Of a stretch of DNA of 7,567 nucleotides, positions 5,759 through 7,567 are shown piece after piece. The stretch is from CAVURW01 sp963743595 (GTDB lineage Bacteria; Verrucomicrobiota; Verrucomicrobiia; Methylacidiphilales; UBA1321), in the NCBI GenBank assembly GCA_963743595.1, contig CAVURW010000289.1, positions 1 through 7,567 of the forward strand, written 5' to 3'. The position numbers and the translations under genes were made by a program. Numbering within the stretch: the stretch's first letter is position 1; each line of letters starts with the position of its first letter. The notes under the pieces were generated by a model. It searched no databases, had not been told where the DNA came from, and worked only from the letters and a program-made list of their open reading frames with translations.

Positions 5759-7567
5759 GCCACCTTTTATTTCGGTATACGTCTGCACGGGAAGCGCCTA
5801 CTCGTACTTCTGGCGTTTCTTCATTGCTCTTTTGTCTCGGCAAAAGAACCTGTCGACTATATCGACCCCTTCATTGGCACAGGAACCCAAGGAAAGGATT
5901 TTCCCGGAGCGTCCACCCCTTTCGGCATGGTGAAGGTAAGCCCGGACACGGTCACGGCTGGTGTGGTGAGCTATTCCTATTATGACAAGACGGTTAGCGG
6001 TTTCAGCTTTAACCATATTGGCGGCGCTGACGGCGGCGAACTGGCAAACTTGCTCACCATGGCCACCACTGGGCCATTACATACGTATTGGGGCCAAAAA
6101 GGGAAAGCGGGAACCGGCTACCAATCCTTGTTTTCCAAACAAACGGAAAGCGCTTCTGCCGGATATTACGCCGTTACCTTGGATGATTATAAAATTCGAG
6201 CCGAAACCACCGCCGCTCCCCATAGCGGTATTTTGCGGTTTACCTTCCCTGAAAACGAACAATCCCGTATTCAGATCGACCTGTCTCACCGGAACGACGG
6301 TACTTCGCTCCACCAAACGGTCAAGGTAACGGACGATCATACAATCGAGGGTGCCATTGATTGTCCTTGGCAAGGTGGAGGGTGGCGTTTCGGTCAAACG
6401 TCTTACACGCTTTACTACCACATGGAGTTCAGTAAGCCCTTCACGAAGGTCGGGGTTTGGAGCGCAACGCTACCACCAGTTTGGAGCGATGCCTCGGTAG
6501 CTTATCATGGTAAGGGTAAAACCGTCAGCGATCCCTCGTTTATTGATGCTTGCGAGAAAGCTGAAGTCATTCCCGATTGTAGGGACAAACAAGGACAGCA
6601 CCTCGGTTTTTACAGCGAGTTCGCAACAAAGCCAGGTGAAATCGTCATGGTCAAGGCTGGTCTTTCTTATGTCAGTATCGAAGGAGCACGCGCCAACCTC
6701 ACAGCCGAAATCCCAAACTGGGATTTTGACCGGATTCATCAGCAAGCCCGCGATTTCTGGGCTAAAGCGTTGGATCAATTATCTGTCGAAGGGGGCACCG
6801 AAAACCACAAGACGATTTTTTATAGTTCTCTGTATCGCGCGATGCTTTTCCCGCAAATCTTCGCGGATGTGGACGGGAGCTACCCTGGAGGGGATCACAA
6901 GCCGCATCAATCGGGTACATATATCAATCGGACGCTCTTCAGTGGTTGGGACGATTATCGCAGTGAGTATCCGTTGCTAACTCTAGTGGCGCCGTCGGTG
7001 ATCAATGACCAAATCAATAGCATGGTCAACCTGGCCGATCTTAACGGAACTCACTATTTCACTCGTTGGGAGATTATGGGCTGCTACAGCGGTATCATGA
7101 CGGGGAACCCGGAGGTTAATGTGGTTAATGATGCCTGGCAGAAGGGTATTCGGGATTTCGACAGCCAAAAAGCTTACGAATATTCCGTCAATACAACCGA
7201 GCAGAATGGAAACGGGAAAATGGGCTATCGACGCGGATCCATTGCCGAAACTTTTGATTACGGGGTAGATGAATGGAATGTGGGTCAGTTCGCCCTTTCG
7301 CTGGGCAAAAAGGACGATGCCGCCAAATATTTAGAGTCGTCGTTATCCTACAAACACTTGTTTGACCCCGAGCAAGCGTGGACTTATGACGCCGCTGGAA
7401 CAGACGCAAAGCCCGAATGGAAAGGCTGGTTTCGCGTCAAGGATGGCAATGGCAATTTTGACCTGTGGCAGGGCCTGACCTCTTCCAAGGGCGGACGAGA
7501 ATCCAGCGTTTACGAGACGGGATGGACCGCGTACAACGATGTGCCAGGGCTAATCGATTTACTCGGA
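5756..7567 (+). CDS. Secreted GH92-type alpha-mannosidase, 3' end outside window
   Basis: Family GH92 enzymes are calcium-dependent inverting exo-alpha-mannosidases. The frame reads without a stop for 604 codons to the right edge; family members usually run about 700-800 residues. The signal peptide is residues 1-29 (R9, K13, R14, then LLVLLAFL, cut after VSA). The N-terminal domain opens with YIDPFIGTG and DFPGASTPFGMVKVSPDT (48-65), the GH92 signature, followed by AGYYAVTLDDYKI (135-147). The (alpha/alpha)6 part shows SSLYRAML (357-364), SGWDDYRSEYPLL (396-408), NDAWQKGIRDFD (458-469) and ETFDYGVDEWNVG (498-510). In characterised members that last motif reads TLEYAxDDW with Glu as general acid; here it is D501. 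GFSFNHIGGAD (82-92) and ESSVYETGW (582-590) also deviate from the usual GFSHTHLSGTG and EGNAWQYTW. The expected catalytic-base motif (GNDDCGQ-like) lies beyond the window. ATG 5756 is the only start giving a signal peptide. The family call is strong; the exact substrate is uncertain because of the altered residues. Confidence 0.88.
   Translation, partial: MATFYFGIRLHGKRLLVLLAFLHCSFVSAKEPVDYIDPFIGTGTQGKDFPGASTPFGMVKVSPDTVTAGVVSYSYYDKTVSGFSFNHIGGADGGELANLLTMATTGPLHTYWGQKGKAGTGYQSLFSKQTESASAGYYAVTLDDYKIRAETTAAPHSGILRFTFPENEQSRIQIDLSHRNDGTSLHQTVKVTDDHTIEGAIDCPWQGGGWRFGQTSYTLYYHMEFSKPFTKVGVWSATLPPVWSDASVAYHGKGKTVSDPSFIDACEKAEVIPDCRDKQGQHLGFYSEFATKPGEIVMVKAGLSYVSIEGARANLTAEIPNWDFDRIHQQARDFWAKALDQLSVEGGTENHKTIFYSSLYRAMLFPQIFADVDGSYPGGDHKPHQSGTYINRTLFSGWDDYRSEYPLLTLVAPSVINDQINSMVNLADLNGTHYFTRWEIMGCYSGIMTGNPEVNVVNDAWQKGIRDFDSQKAYEYSVNTTEQNGNGKMGYRRGSIAETFDYGVDEWNVGQFALSLGKKDDAAKYLESSLSYKHLFDPEQAWTYDAAGTDAKPEWKGWFRVKDGNGNFDLWQGLTSSKGGRESSVYETGWTAYNDVPGLIDLLG

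Noticed and set aside
5813..5827. Cys24 of the GH92 protein as a lipoprotein attachment site
   Set aside because: The residues before it are FLH, which do not fit the lipobox (small residue at -1). VSA at 27-29 gives a normal signal peptidase I site instead.

Overview
The window holds three large plus-strand genes for carbohydrate-active enzymes, packed end to end. The first and last are cut by the window edges. In order they are a GH38-type alpha-mannosidase (open from the left edge to 2576), a secreted family PL4-like rhamnogalacturonan lyase with three C-terminal FN3 domains (2713-5754), and a secreted GH92-type alpha-mannosidase (5756 to the right edge, 604 codons visible). Family calls are by recognition of motifs and domain order, not by a database search.

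Layout: a 136-base gap separates genes 1 and 2 and shows no convincing promoter or terminator. The stop of gene 2 and the ATG of gene 3 are one base apart, so those two are almost certainly co-transcribed and probably translationally coupled. I see no tRNA, rRNA, CRISPR array, insertion sequence, integrase, transporter, TonB-dependent SusC/SusD pair or regulator. The long reverse-strand reading frames are shadows of the three genes.

Organism: the set suggests a polysaccharide-degrading Gram-negative bacterium of the PVC group, most likely Verrucomicrobiota (or Lentisphaerota/Planctomycetota). The reasons are a secreted PL4-like/FN3 protein of a type I associate with those phyla, no SusCD pair, weak Shine-Dalgarno signals and moderate GC. 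This is an inference with moderate to low confidence.

How the genes may work together: two different alpha-mannosidase families (retaining, zinc-dependent GH38; inverting, calcium-dependent GH92) flank a lyase-fold protein that would act on a uronic-acid-containing backbone. The natural reading is a small degradation locus for an acidic, alpha-mannose-bearing glycan, such as a glucuronomannan-like algal polymer, a decorated pectin or a plant/algal glycoprotein. The most interesting signal is in the active sites. The GH38 enzyme keeps its full metal and nucleophile set, but the PL4-like protein appears to lack the usual catalytic Lys/His, and the GH92 enzyme has Asp where the family normally has its general-acid Glu, along with other altered motifs. 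These may be members of divergent subfamilies with different specificities.
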